A stretch of DNA of 64,000 nt from Streptacidiphilus carbonis (GTDB lineage Bacteria; Actinomycetota; Actinomycetes; Streptomycetales; Streptomycetaceae), in NCBI RefSeq assembly GCF_000787775.1, contig NZ_BBPM01000044.1, positions 1 to 64,000 on the forward strand. The letters are read 5' to 3'. Positions 1 to 8,641 of this stretch are shown here, piece after piece. Within the stretch, counting starts at the first letter, position 1. The number at the start of each line of letters is the position of its first letter. The notes beneath the pieces were generated by a model. That model did no database searches. It saw only the letters and a program-made list of their open reading frames with translations, and was not told the origin of the DNA. The position numbers and the translations under genes were made by a program.

Positions 1-190
1 GGGCCAGGTCCGCGGTCGCAGTGACCAGCTCACTGTCCGCGGATACATGGATCAGCCCCAGCGCGCCGTCCCCGACCAGCGCACCGGCCAGCAGGAACAG
101 CAGCGAGGTGGACAGCAAAGTACGTGCGGCGAGACCGGAGACCAGCACAGCCACCAGCAGGGTGGCGCCGAAGACGAGGACGAGAAGCAC
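1..190 (-). CDS. Cation:proton antiporter, N-terminal fragment (runs off the window)
   Basis: Only the first 63 or so codons lie in the window; the gene continues past position 1. The peptide opens with a hydrophobic stretch (VLLVLVFGATLLVAVLVSG), then a second one (LLSTSLLFLLAGALVGDGAL), which is the usual start of CPA1/NhaP-type sodium or potassium/proton antiporters of the plasma membrane. The start is the GTG at 188-190, because an in-frame stop lies a short way upstream and AGGGG precedes it at a suitable distance. The family call rests on only two membrane helices, so the ion specificity cannot be given. Confidence 0.6.
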   Translation of the reverse strand, partial: MLLVLVFGATLLVAVLVSGLAARTLLSTSLLFLLAGALVGDGALGLIHVSADSELVTATADLA

Positions 191-320
191 GGCAGGAGCC
201 CCTACGGGTCGGTTGACGGATCGTCACAGCGATCGCCGACCAGGCTTCCCGGCACACCGGAGAAAACCCTACCGCGTTCTTAACCCCCGGGCCCGCAATT
301 GCCGCGCGCCCCGGCGCGTC

Positions 321-827
321 TCAGCTCCAGCCGGGCAGCGCTTGGCCCGTGTAGGCGGCAGGGTTGATCTGCTCCTCGCCCGCGGCCCGCGCGAACGCCT
401 CCAGTGCCTCGATCATCGCGCCGCGGTGGTCGACCGCCATCGCCGAGACGATCCTGGTGATCTCCGCCTGCCGGCGCTCGGTGACCTGGCGCACCACCTG
501 ACGCCCCGCCGCGGTGGCCGCCAGCACCACCAGCCGCCGGTCGCCGGGATCCTGGGTCCGTTCGACCATGCCGGCCGCGGAGAGCCGGTCCACCATTCGC
601 AGCGCCGTGGAGGGGTTGACCGCCAACTGCTCGGCCAGCCCGGACAGGTTCACCGGACCGCCGGTGTCCAGCACCACCAGCATCCGGAACTGAGGCACGG
701 TCAGCGCCTCCTCGATCGCCGCCAGCGAGCGGGCCGAGACGGCGACCAGCACCCGGGACGCGGTGACCACGGCGGCCACCATCTCATTGGCCGCGTCCAG
801 GTCCTGCGGCTGTTGCGAATCGTGCAT
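321..827 (-). CDS. MarR-family transcriptional regulator
   Basis: A 168-residue winged-helix regulator of MarR type. Its middle part carries the family pattern: a helix ending in a valine- and leucine-rich strand, the recognition helix region (VNPSTALRMVDRLSAAGMVERT), and the wing (DPGDRRLVVLAATAAGR). I chose the ATG at 825-827 (MHDSQQ) instead of the longer frame because the extra 48 residues are low-complexity and cross the operator region. It diverges from the gene pair at 959-1899, and a double palindrome lies between them (896-916). It most likely represses itself and that pair. The ligand is unknown. Confidence 0.85.
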   Translation of the reverse strand: MHDSQQPQDLDAANEMVAAVVTASRVLVAVSARSLAAIEEALTVPQFRMLVVLDTGGPVNLSGLAEQLAVNPSTALRMVDRLSAAGMVERTQDPGDRRLVVLAATAAGRQVVRQVTERRQAEITRIVSAMAVDHRGAMIEALEAFARAAGEEQINPAAYTGQALPGWS

Positions 828-895
828 GACAGCAGTTCTACCCGCTCCAGGCCGCGAAGACGAACCCCTTACCCGCCCCCGCTTCCAACCCCCAC

Positions 896-916
896 TGCAA
901 ATATTGCATACTGCAA
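896..916. promoter_or_regulatory. Probable MarR operator, two overlapping palindromes
   Basis: The sequence reads TGCAA-ATA-TTGCA-TAC-TGCAA. The first and second arms form a perfect inverted repeat, and the second and third arms form another, so two dyads share one half-site. It lies in the divergent region between the MarR gene (start 827) and the gene at 959, and is AT-rich against a very GC-rich background. Dyads of this size between a marR and its divergent neighbour are the usual autoregulatory operators. Binding is inferred. Confidence 0.6.
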
Positions 917-958
917 AGGAAAAGTTGTCGCTCCGCCGCCCGAACAGGAGGCACAACC

Positions 959-1408
959 GTGAAAGCCGCACCCGTCACCGCCCGCCTGCGCGCCGCCCTC
1001 AACCAGGCCGACCTGCTGCCGCTGAGCCCGCTCCTGCACCCCGACGTGCACTGGGCCGGCCGCGAAACCGGTCAGGCCGACTGCCGCGGACGCGCCGAAG
1101 TCATCACCCGCCTCGCCGCCCTGCACCAGCACGGCGGCCGGGTAGCCGTGGAGGAGACCTTCACCTACCCCGACGCCGTCGTACTCGGCATCAGCCCAAG
1201 CCCCCAGGGCCCTCCGCACGGTGATCGGGCGCAGCACCTCTACACCGTCTTCCATCTCAACGGCGGCCTGATCACCCGCATCCGCGGACACCGCGATCGC
1301 CACACCGCCCTGGACGCCGCCTACAACGCAAGCATCCACCCCCATCCAGCGTCTGCGCCGGCGGCGGGCACCGCGACCACCGGCGCTCCCAACCGAGGTG
1401 CGGCATGA
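959..1408 (+). CDS. NTF2-like / SnoaL-type small protein
   Basis: A 149-residue protein with the layout of the NTF2-like superfamily: an N-terminal helix (TARLRAALNQADL), a PDVHW segment, and alternating strands ending in YTVFHLNGGLITRIRGHRD. Such proteins form a cone-shaped pocket and may be small-molecule isomerases or binding proteins; no catalytic residue can be assigned here. The start is the GTG at 959 because AGGAGG sits 7 bases upstream. It overlaps the next gene by ATGA, so the two are translated together. It is probably controlled by the divergent MarR. The C-terminal 25 residues are low-complexity and may be a disordered tail. Confidence 0.65.
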   Translation: MKAAPVTARLRAALNQADLLPLSPLLHPDVHWAGRETGQADCRGRAEVITRLAALHQHGGRVAVEETFTYPDAVVLGISPSPQGPPHGDRAQHLYTVFHLNGGLITRIRGHRDRHTALDAAYNASIHPHPASAPAAGTATTGAPNRGAA

Positions 1409-1899
1409 CCGCCCGCACGCCCGCACAGCCACCCACCACCGGCTGGCGACGGATGATCGCCCGCGCACCCGTCCAGCTCTACCGCTGGCACCTGGGCCCT
1501 CTGCTGGGACGACGGATCTGCCTGCTCACCCACACCGGGCGCACCAGCGGCCTGCCCCGCCAAACCGCACTGGAGGTCACCGGCACCGACCCGGCCACCG
1601 GCGCCATCCACCTGGCCTCCGGCTTCGGCCCCGCCTCCCAGTGGTACCGCAACATCCAAAACACCCCCAAGGTCACCGTGCAGTCCGGTCGCCGCCACTG
1701 GACCGGCACCGCCCGCCCGATGACCCCGGACGAGTCCGGCCGCGCCATGGCCGCCTACGCCCCGCTCCACCCCCGCACCGCCCGCACCCTCATGCGGATC
1801 TGCGGCCTCACCACCGACGGCAGCACCCAGGACTGGTACCGCATCGGCCACGACCACATCCCCTTCGTCGAAATCACCCCCGACCCGCGAACCCAGTAG
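1405..1899 (+). CDS. Deazaflavin-dependent nitroreductase-family (Ddn/DUF385) oxidoreductase
   Basis: A 164-residue protein matching the F420-dependent Ddn/DUF385 split-barrel family: the core LLTHTGRTSGLPRQTALEV, then ASGFGPASQWYRNIQNTP, are the typical cofactor-binding segments. Members use reduced F420, which actinomycetes make, to reduce quinones, nitro compounds or other electrophiles; the substrate is unknown. It is cotranslated with the NTF2-like gene through an ATGA overlap. Under the putative MarR operator the pair resembles a detoxification operon. It is close to the family's usual length and shows no damage. Confidence 0.8.
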   Translation: MTARTPAQPPTTGWRRMIARAPVQLYRWHLGPLLGRRICLLTHTGRTSGLPRQTALEVTGTDPATGAIHLASGFGPASQWYRNIQNTPKVTVQSGRRHWTGTARPMTPDESGRAMAAYAPLHPRTARTLMRICGLTTDGSTQDWYRIGHDHIPFVEITPDPRTQ

Positions 1900-2036
1900 C
1901 ACCGACCCGAGCAGATCAGCCGCCGGCCATATGCCGCGTCCGAGAGGTCCCATGTCCACATCCCCGGGCAGCCCGACGCCCCACGCCCTCGCCGCACCCT
2001 CCTGCGCGCGCCCCGCAGCCCCGGACGGCCCGCGCG

Positions 2037-2144
2037 CCCGGGCTCACCGAGGGCGCGCTGCCCACGCCGGCGCTGTACCTGTACGCGGCCGCCGTCGCGA
2101 GGGCGGTGCTCACTGGACACCACAACGTCATCGCGGCCTCCTGA
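2037..2144 (+). other. Coding-like stretch without a clear start (possible small gene remnant)
   Basis: In the frame ending at the TGA 2142-2144 about 35 codons have nearly perfect GC third positions and encode a hydrophobic end (PALYLYAAAVARAVLTG). The overlapping frame used by any long version of the next gene has poor third positions here. No start codon is evident in this frame, but an ATG with a good GAGAGG site at 1952 lies in the neighbouring frame and would join it after a one-base shift. It may be a frameshifted small membrane protein or a decayed gene end. Function unknown. Confidence 0.3.
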
Positions 2145-2152
2145 CCGGTCCG

Positions 2153-3727
2153 GTGGGCCAGGCGGACACCCGCCTCACGCGCCGCCCAACCCTGCTGACG
2201 GCCGGGCTGCTGGCCGTCCTTGTCGCGCTGCTGATCTGCAGCAGTCCGAGCAGCGCCGTGGCCGCGACTTCGTCCGCCGCAGCCACGACCGGCACCCCGG
2301 CGCTGGGGCGCGCAACAGCAGGTGACATCACCGTCTCCGGGGCCTTCGTCCCCGCGCCCGCCTCGCCGGACGTGGCGGTGGCGTACTTCACCGTCGCGGA
2401 CTCGGGCGCTGCGGACACCCTGACCACCGTTTCGTGCACGCAGGCCGGCTCCGCGATTCTGCACCGCACCGTCACCACCGGCGCGGGGGCCCAGGAGATG
2501 GTGCCGCTCAAGGGCGGCCTGGCCATACCGGCACACGGCAGCGTCACCCTGGCCCCGGCCGGAGGTGTGCATGTGATGATCGATCAGCCGCGGACGCAGT
2601 GGCACGCGGGTGACCAGGTGGCGCTGCAGTTGACCTTCGCCCGCGCCGGCACGGTCCGGCTGAAGGTGCCGGTGCTGCCGGCCACGGCCGCAGCCGCACT
2701 GGGGGCCACGCCCTCCTCGCCGCCCTCAGCGATGGCCGGAATGCCCGCCATGGACGGGAACGGCTCCATGTCGGGCACCATGTCCGGGCCGATGTGGATG
2801 CCCTCCGCTCGCCCGACCGCGGCCCGCTTGCTGGCCTGGCATCCGCAGCCGGTCCCGGTCGAGCTGTACGTCTGCGTGCTGCTGGCCCTGGGCTACGGCT
2901 GGGGCGTGGCGCGGCTGCGCCGGCGCGGCGACCGCTGGCCGATCGGCCGGACCCTGGGCTTCGCCGCCGGGCTGCTCTCCGTCCTGGCGGTGACCTGCAC
3001 CGGGATCGGCGGGTACGCCATGGAACTGTTCAGCGTGCACATGGTGCAGCACATGGTACTGGCCATGGTCTCCCCGGTCCTGCTCCTGCTCGGCGCCCCG
3101 GTCACGCTGGCCCTCCGGGCGCTGCCGGTGGCCAGGCGTGGCCGCACCGGACCGCGCGAACTGCTGGTGCGCCTGCTGCACAGCCGGCTCGCGAAGGTGG
3201 TCTGCTCGCCGCTGTTCACGCTGCCGGTCTTCATCGCCAGCCTCTACGGGCTCTACTTCACCGGCATCTTCGACTGGCTGATGGACGGCTGGTGGGGCCA
3301 CGAGTTCATGCTGGCCCACTTCGTCGCGGTGGGGCTGCTGTTCTTCTGGCCGATCATGGGCGTGGACCCCAGCCCCCGCCGCTCCTCGCACGTGCTGAAG
3401 ATGCTGGAGCTGTTCATGGGCATGCCGTTCCACGCGTTCTTCGGCATCGCGGTGATGATGTCCAGCGGACTGATCACCACCTACTACGCGCACGTCCCGG
3501 CCGGCTGGGGCTCCACCGCACTGGCCGACCAGCACGCCGGCGGCGCGATCGCCTGGGGCTTCAGCGAGATCCCGACCGTGATCGTGCTCCTGGCACTGCT
3601 GGCGCAGTGGCGGGCCTTCGAACAGCGGGCCGCGCGCCGCTCGGACCGCCGCGCCGAACGCGACCAGGACGCCGAACTGACGGCATACAACGCACACCTG
3701 GCCGCGCTCGCCCGCCGACCAGGTTGA
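2153..3727 (+). CDS. PCu(A)C copper-chaperone domain fused to CtaG-type cytochrome c oxidase assembly membrane protein
   Basis: From the GTG at 2153 the 524-residue product starts with a signal-like segment (LLTAGLLAVLVALLI, then AVA). A PCu(A)C-type domain of about 140 residues follows, with typical phrases (TVSGAFVPAP, VAVAYFTV, GGVHVMIDQPR). A Met-rich linker (MAGMPAMDGNGSMSGTMSGP) leads to a polytopic CtaG/Caa3 domain of about seven helices with HMVQHMVLAMVSP and HEFMLAHFVAVG. PCu(A)C and CtaG proteins deliver copper to the oxidase Cu centres, so the fusion suggests one copper-delivery protein at the membrane. The long frame begins at 1931, with a better ribosome site at 1952, but codon use before 2150 favours another frame, so the start is uncertain. 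Confidence 0.8.
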   Translation: MGQADTRLTRRPTLLTAGLLAVLVALLICSSPSSAVAATSSAAATTGTPALGRATAGDITVSGAFVPAPASPDVAVAYFTVADSGAADTLTTVSCTQAGSAILHRTVTTGAGAQEMVPLKGGLAIPAHGSVTLAPAGGVHVMIDQPRTQWHAGDQVALQLTFARAGTVRLKVPVLPATAAAALGATPSSPPSAMAGMPAMDGNGSMSGTMSGPMWMPSARPTAARLLAWHPQPVPVELYVCVLLALGYGWGVARLRRRGDRWPIGRTLGFAAGLLSVLAVTCTGIGGYAMELFSVHMVQHMVLAMVSPVLLLLGAPVTLALRALPVARRGRTGPRELLVRLLHSRLAKVVCSPLFTLPVFIASLYGLYFTGIFDWLMDGWWGHEFMLAHFVAVGLLFFWPIMGVDPSPRRSSHVLKMLELFMGMPFHAFFGIAVMMSSGLITTYYAHVPAGWGSTALADQHAGGAIAWGFSEIPTVIVLLALLAQWRAFEQRAARRSDRRAERDQDAELTAYNAHLAALARRPG

Positions 3728-3763
3728 GTCGGGGCTGTCCCGGTCCCGGCCGGCTTGCACAGG

Positions 3764-4369
3764 TCACATCGCCAACAGCATCACGGCCATGCTCACGGCA
3801 AGGACCACATGGCGGGCGTCCGGAAGCGGTCTGGCCCAGACGGACGGAAGGGGCACCGCATGCGCGTGGCGCCCCGAGCCCGCCGCAGCCGGCCCCGCCG
3901 GGACGGTCCGCAACAGCCGGGTGCCGCCCAAGACGGCCGAAACGCAGAAGACCAGCGCCAGGGCCAGCGTCAATCCCGGCAGCCCGGCAGGCGGCCCGCC
4001 CATACCCGCCATGCCCCGCATCCCCGCCCGCGCCGCGGCCATCGCCACTGCCATGTAGACCATGGCCAGGTACCCCACCCCATGCTCCAGGCAGTGCCGT
4101 CGGTGCGCGGTGGGCGCCCACGCGCCACCGAAGGACACGGCCGCCACAGGCAGCAGAACCGCCGGCCACACCGCCTCGGGAACCCTCGCGCCCCAGCCGT
4201 ACGGCAGCGCCATCACAGCCATGGCCAGGCCCTTGACCACGCCCGAGGCGTCCAGGGTGCGCTCGATCCGGCCCAGGCCGGGAGCGCGCAGACACCGCAG
4301 CAGGCAGTACCCACCCGCGCCGGTGCACCACACGACCATCGTCCAGGCCACCAGCGGCGCCAGGTCCAC
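3764..4369 (-). CDS. DUF5134 family membrane protein
   Basis: A 201-residue integral membrane protein of the actinobacterial DUF5134 family. Features seen are several hydrophobic helices, the central histidine cluster (APTAHRRHCLEHGVGYLAMVYMAVAM) and a terminal helix ending VVLAVSMAVMLLAM. The histidine and methionine content suggests a metal or heme role, but this is not established. I chose GTG 4367-4369 because GGGAGG lies 6 bases upstream. It converges on the CtaG gene with a gap of 36 bases. A damaged paralogue lies at 25970-26674 and lacks exactly this last helix. Confidence 0.7.
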   Translation of the reverse strand: MDLAPLVAWTMVVWCTGAGGYCLLRCLRAPGLGRIERTLDASGVVKGLAMAVMALPYGWGARVPEAVWPAVLLPVAAVSFGGAWAPTAHRRHCLEHGVGYLAMVYMAVAMAAARAGMRGMAGMGGPPAGLPGLTLALALVFCVSAVLGGTRLLRTVPAGPAAAGSGRHAHAVPLPSVWARPLPDARHVVLAVSMAVMLLAM

Positions 4370-4696
4370 CACACGCCTCCCGTCCGGACGGTCCCCGCCC
4401 AAGCCGCCATAACCCACCCGCTATAACGGCAGGTCACTTCCCCAGGCGGCGGTCCGCTGCACCCGCCCCGGGCCGCAAGCAGATGCGTCTACCGGCGCAC
4501 AGAAGCACACCGGACCGGCACCGCATGCTCCCGGCGGCCCGGGGCGGCACCCTCCAGCCGGCCCGCGCCGGGTACCAGCCGCCCGCGCCCTCCCCGACCC
4601 GTGGACTCCTCCCCCTGCCGGTCACCGCTCCCGAGCACGTAAGAACTGCCTTACACGGTGGTCCGCCGTCCGGTGCCGCATGCCATACTCCCGAGC

Positions 4697-5362
4697 GTGG
4701 ACGACGGCGGACTGGCAATACGGATACTGCGGGCGGGCGTGTTCAGCGCCCTGCTGGTGGTCCTGTCCGCCACCGCCCACATCCTGCTCACCGGCGCACC
4801 GTTGTCCGGCGACGTGGTGGGAACCGCGACCGCGCTCGTCTTTGCCGCAGCGATGCTGCTGGCCGCACGCGAGCGCACCTTCGCGCAGATAACGCTGCTG
4901 CTGGTCCCGGTCGAACTGGCCCTCAACGCCTTCTTCAACGTCAGCCAGGAGACCTGTGCACCGGGCACCGGTGCGGCCCCGGCGGGACTGTGGTCGACCG
5001 TGGTGTGCGGCGGCGGGACGGTGAGCCCTCAACTGTCCGGTCCGTCGCTGGCCGGCCCGCATTCCGTGGTGCTGGTGACCGCACCGCTGCTGCTGGCCGT
5101 GGCCTGCGCCCACCTGCTGCTGTCCGTCCTGGCGGCAGCCTGGCTGCGGCGCGGGGAGAAGGCGCTGTTCGCCGTACTGGCGGCGGCAGCGGCCGTACTG
5201 GCAGTGCCGCTGCGTCTGCTGATGCTGGTCGTCCTGCCGGCCCCCGAGCCGCCGACCTGGACGCCCGCCCCGCGCAGCCCCGACCGCCCCGGGCCGCAGG
5301 ACCTGCTCCTGCGCGGTCTGCGGCGCCGCGGGCCGCCCGCTCCTGCCTTCGTCAACGGCTGA
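4697..5362 (+). CDS. Unrecognised four- or five-helix membrane protein next to DsbA/VKOR
   Basis: A 221-residue protein with about five hydrophobic segments (for example VFSALLVVLSATAHILL, VGTATALVFAAAMLLAA, AVVLTAPLLLAVACAHLLLSVLAAAWL-like stretches) and a basic, proline-rich cytoplasmic tail. Two cysteines (ETCAPG, VVCGGG) lie in the loop between helices, probably outside, and could form a disulfide. The GTG at 4697 is preferred. A CATACT -10 box at 4684-4689 would put the transcript start at or next to this codon, so the mRNA may be leaderless. It precedes the DsbA and VKOR genes on the same strand. I do not recognise the family. Confidence 0.6.
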   Translation: MDDGGLAIRILRAGVFSALLVVLSATAHILLTGAPLSGDVVGTATALVFAAAMLLAARERTFAQITLLLVPVELALNAFFNVSQETCAPGTGAAPAGLWSTVVCGGGTVSPQLSGPSLAGPHSVVLVTAPLLLAVACAHLLLSVLAAAWLRRGEKALFAVLAAAAAVLAVPLRLLMLVVLPAPEPPTWTPAPRSPDRPGPQDLLLRGLRRRGPPAPAFVNG

Positions 5363-5487
5363 CCAGCCGCACGACCGCGCTTCCCGTCACACCCGCGCCA
5401 GTTCCACCGCCAGCGTCCCGCTGCGCCGGTGACGTCTGCGCGCGACCATCTCCCCCTTTCTTCAGCGCACCGCAGGAGCGTTCTCCC

Positions 5488-6300
5488 ATGGCCCAGAACA
5501 AGAGCCGGCCCACCAATCAGCAGCGCCGCGACGCCGCGCGCGAGCGCATGCGCGCCGAGCGCGAGCGCCAGACCCGACGCGCCTCGCGCCGCAAGGCCGC
5601 AGCCATCGGTGCCGCCATCGTGGTGGTCATAGCCGCGGCCGCCGGCATCAGCATCGCCCTGGCCGACCACCACCCGAAGAGCAGCAGCACGGCGCTGGTC
5701 CTTCCGGCCCACTCCACCGGCAGCAACGGCACCACCGTCGTCTACGGCAAGGCCACCAGCCCCGAGGTCCTGGACGTGTACGAGGACTTCCGCTGCCCGG
5801 TCTGCGACAAGTTCGAGAAGGCCGACGCCGCGATCGTCCAGCAACTGGCCGACAACGGCACCTACGTCATCCACTACCACATGGGCACCTTCCTGGACAG
5901 CAACCTCGGCGGCAACGGCTCGCACCGGGCCCTGGCCGCGGCCGGTGCCGCACTCAACGAGAGCACCGCCATGTTCAAGGCCTGGCACGACGAGATCTAC
6001 GCCAACCAGCCCGCCAGCGAGGACACCGACTCCTTCTCCAGCACCAGCTTCCTGCTGTCCCTGGCCAAGAAGGTCCCCGGCCTGTCCACCCCGGCCTTCG
6101 TCAAAGCCGTCCAGGACGGCACCTACCTGCCCTGGGCCAACAAGGTCAGCGACGCCTTCAACGCCAGCGGCGTCACCGGCACCCCCACCTTCAAGCTCAA
6201 CGGCAAAGCGCTGACGCTCTTCGACAGCACAGGCAACCCGGTCAGCGCCACCCAGTACACCCAGGCCGTCCAGCAGGCCATCGCGGCCACCAAGAAGTGA
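5488..6300 (+). CDS. DsbA-like thioredoxin-domain protein, membrane-anchored
   Basis: A 270-residue protein with a basic, Arg-rich N-terminus, one membrane helix (AAAIGAAIVVVIAAAAGISIAL) and an extracytoplasmic DsbA/thioredoxin_4 domain. The active site is CPVC at about residues 102-105 after the strand EVLDVYEDFR, and the cis-proline loop is GVTGTPTF. It should oxidise or isomerise disulfides in secreted proteins. The ATG at 5488 has CAGGAG upstream. The next gene, a VKOR-family protein, begins within 12 bases and is the expected partner that re-oxidises it with quinone. All active-site residues are present. Confidence 0.9.
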   Translation: MAQNKSRPTNQQRRDAARERMRAERERQTRRASRRKAAAIGAAIVVVIAAAAGISIALADHHPKSSSTALVLPAHSTGSNGTTVVYGKATSPEVLDVYEDFRCPVCDKFEKADAAIVQQLADNGTYVIHYHMGTFLDSNLGGNGSHRALAAAGAALNESTAMFKAWHDEIYANQPASEDTDSFSSTSFLLSLAKKVPGLSTPAFVKAVQDGTYLPWANKVSDAFNASGVTGTPTFKLNGKALTLFDSTGNPVSATQYTQAVQQAIAATKK

Positions 6301-6311
6301 GACCCCCACAG

Positions 6312-6983
6312 ATGACCACCCAGGACACCCCCACCCCCCACGCCACCGACACCCCCGGTGACGACGACAACGCCGCGCCCCCGTCGCCGCTGCTGTCCCC
6401 GGTCGGCACCGGGCTCGCCTACCGCTGGCTGCTCCTGGTCACCGGCATCATCGGGCTGATCGGCTCGATCGAGCTGACCCTGGACGACATCGCCATCCTC
6501 AAGAACCCGAACTACGTCCCCAGTTGCAGCATCAACCCGATCATCAGCTGCGGCTCGGTGATCCGCAGCGACCAGGCCCACGTCTTCGGGTTCCCCAACC
6601 CGCTGATCGGCCTCGGCGCGTTCTCGGTGGTCATCACCATCGCCGTCGCGGCACTGGCCGGAGCCCGGCTACCCGGCTGGTTCTGGCTCGGCCTACAGGC
6701 TGGCACCGTGTTCGGCGTCGGCTTCATCACCTGGCTGCAGTACCAGACCCTGTACGTCATCGGCGCCCTGTGCCCCTACTGCATGGCCGTCTGGGCAGCC
6801 GTCATCGCCCTGTTCTGGTACACCCTGCTGCACAACCTGGGACACCGCATCATCCCCGCCCCCGACACGCTACGGCGGGCAGCAGCCTCCTCCTACCACT
6901 GGACCGTGCCCTTCCTGTGGTACCTGCTCATCGCCATGCTCATCCTCAACCGCTTCTGGTACTACTGGCGCACCCTGCTCTGA
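6312..6983 (+). CDS. Vitamin K epoxide reductase (VKOR) family protein
   Basis: A 223-residue polytopic membrane protein with the VKOR signature. A first-loop cysteine pair (PSCSINPIISCGSV) and FGFPNPLIGLGAFSVV precede the redox motif CPYC in GALCPYCMAVWAAV. These proteins pass electrons from a DsbA-type oxidase to menaquinone, so with the preceding gene this forms a complete disulfide-generating pair. Start choice: the ATG at 6312 gives MTTQD; a GTG at 6297 overlapping the dsbA stop (GTGA) would add five residues and would couple translation. A GC-rich hairpin follows the gene. Confidence 0.9.
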   Translation: MTTQDTPTPHATDTPGDDDNAAPPSPLLSPVGTGLAYRWLLLVTGIIGLIGSIELTLDDIAILKNPNYVPSCSINPIISCGSVIRSDQAHVFGFPNPLIGLGAFSVVITIAVAALAGARLPGWFWLGLQAGTVFGVGFITWLQYQTLYVIGALCPYCMAVWAAVIALFWYTLLHNLGHRIIPAPDTLRRAAASSYHWTVPFLWYLLIAMLILNRFWYYWRTLL

Positions 6984-7008
6984 GCCGGTACGCACACACG
7001 TCCGGGCG

Positions 7009-7027
7009 GCCCGCCAACGGCGGGCCC
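7009..7027 (+). terminator. Hairpin downstream of the DsbA-VKOR operon
   Basis: The arms GGCCCGCC and GGCGGGCC are a perfect 8-bp inverted repeat with an AAC loop, 25 bases after the VKOR stop codon. There is no T-run, which is common for actinomycete terminators. Confidence 0.5.
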
Positions 7028-7254
7028 TCGGTGTTGTGCATCGCGTGCGAGGCTTCCGCCAAAGGCGTGTGGGCAACGGTAGAGCCGACCTCGCGTATGA
7101 GGCGGCAGGTGGCGCTTTCACCACGATGAACCCCGGCCGGAGTGGGCCGTGCTGACCCCGCGGCGCCTTCTCAAACACTCACACCAGGAACCTGCGACAT
7201 GTTGCCGCTGAGCGTCAGTCCGCCGCCGGCCCCACCGACATGACCCTCGACTGC

Positions 7255-7608
7255 TCAGCGTCGCGATTTCACGATGAGCGCCCGCCGTACCTGGTCCGAG
7301 GTGGGGAATCCCTGATGCCCGAGCTCGGCGAGGATTTCCGCAGCCGTGGTCCTGGTGGCCCAGAAGTAGAACTCCTTGCCGTCGTGAAGCCTGATGCCCA
7401 GGCCCGGGCTGAAGGGTAGCCGCGCATGGCATGGAAAGACCTGCTCGACGGCGGATCGATCGGCAGCACGCAGTGGCACGGCCGCGAAGCGGCCGATCCC
7501 GATCCTGAGCGAGAGCCCCTCCTCGTCGAGTGTCAGCGCTCCCAGCGGCCACGTCGCATTGCCGCGGCCGAACATCGTGGGGTAGTTGACCCCACCGACA
7601 TATCTCAT
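7255..7608 (-). CDS. Conserved hypothetical protein, PH-domain-like
   Basis: A 117-residue cytoplasmic protein. It starts with MRYVGGVNYPTMFGRGNAT, continues as alternating beta strands with LTLDEEGLSLRIG and GIRLHDGKEFYFWAT, and ends in a helical segment (AEILAELGHQGFP) that often caps small PH-like barrels. There is no signal peptide or cysteine motif. The ATG at 7606-7608 is preferred because AGGAG lies about 8 bases upstream. It is a single gene facing away from the VKOR operon and downstream of a frameshifted deacetylase. No function can be assigned; the PH-like label rests on the strand pattern only. Confidence 0.55.
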   Translation of the reverse strand: MRYVGGVNYPTMFGRGNATWPLGALTLDEEGLSLRIGIGRFAAVPLRAADRSAVEQVFPCHARLPFSPGLGIRLHDGKEFYFWATRTTAAEILAELGHQGFPTSDQVRRALIVKSRR

Positions 7609-7683
7609 CCCTCGACTCCTTGACATCGATTCTCCGCCGTCAGTCAGAAGTCCCTGCCAGGGGATGGCGGCGGCGTTCGGGCG

Positions 7684-8641
7684 TTACACGTAGTTGGTGA
7701 TGTCTGCGACGGTGAAGCCCTGGTCCTGGATGTGGCGGTAGAGGTTGGTCATCATCTGCACCATGGTCTCGCCTTTGAGCTGGGCCGGGCCGCGGAAGTG
7801 ACACAGGATGATGTCGCCGGGGCGCAGCCTGTGCGCGGCGGTCTGGTACTGCATGTCGTGGATCTCCATCGACTCCCTCCACAGCATCATGCCCTTCAGG
7901 TCGGCCTGTTGGACCGCGGCCACCGTCCTCTTGTCGTAGTTGCCGCCCGGGGGCCGGAAGATGTAGGGGGTGGCGCCGTACTCGCGGTGCAGCTTGACCT
8001 GCTGACCGGCGATCTCTTCCAACTGCCGTTGGGCCGACAGACTCGGCATGTCCAGGGGATGGGTGAGCGTGTGGTTCTGGATGGACACGTGCCCGGTGGC
8101 GTGGAGCTGCTCGAAGTAGCGGTAGTCGTCCTTGATGAGCGTGTCGGCGAGGCTGAGGGTGAGCGGGACCTGGAAGTCCTTGACCATCTGGATGAAGGCC
8201 GGATCCTTCTCTATACCATCGTCGATGGTCACGAACACGACCTTGTCGGTGATCGGGATCCGGGAGAACACCAGCGGATGCGTCGAAGTCAGCTTGATCG
8301 GTTTGACGGCGGGCGGCGGGCACAGGAGTGAAGGGCCGAAGCCCCGGATAACGTCGACTGATCAACTCGGCGTCGACAGTGTCGACGGTTGCCGTACCGG
8401 ATCCGGTCGCGGACAGGACCGCTGACGGTGCGCTGCTCGGCCCGCCCGGCTCGGGCGAGGAACCGCCCGCACCATCCGCGCAAGCCGTCGCGAACGTGCC
8501 CAAGGAGGCCAGGACGGCAGCGCCGCTCAAGAAGCGCCGACGCGACCAGGGGGGTACACGGGTCTCTGCCACAACGACAGACGATGACACGCCCGCCGGG
8601 ACCGGTTCAACGGCACTCCCCCGCGCTGCCTGCCTCGTCAT
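7684..8641 (-). pseudogene. Polysaccharide deacetylase with Tat signal, broken by a frameshift
   Basis: The N-terminal part, in the frame starting near 8641, has a twin-arginine signal (SRRRFLSGAAVLASLGTF) ending in a possible lipobox (ATAC). The catalytic NodB domain lies in another frame from about 8310 to 7684: VVFVTIDDGI supplies the DD motif, NHTLTHP the metal-binding histidines, and FRPPGGNYD motif 3. The frames join in a GC repeat near 8310, where the expected reading VKPIKLTST needs a one-base change. Intact, it would be an exported metal-dependent deacetylase acting on cell-wall sugars. A real mutation and a sequence error in the GCC repeat cannot be told apart. Confidence 0.75.

Noticed and set aside
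1398-2144. Long open frames on both strands around 1300-2600 (for example 1398-2144)
   Set aside because: Mostly shadows of the Ddn-type and CtaG genes; low-complexity Pro/Arg/His-rich products and poor codon bias. Only the last 35 codons of one frame (2037-2144) were kept as a coding-like stretch.
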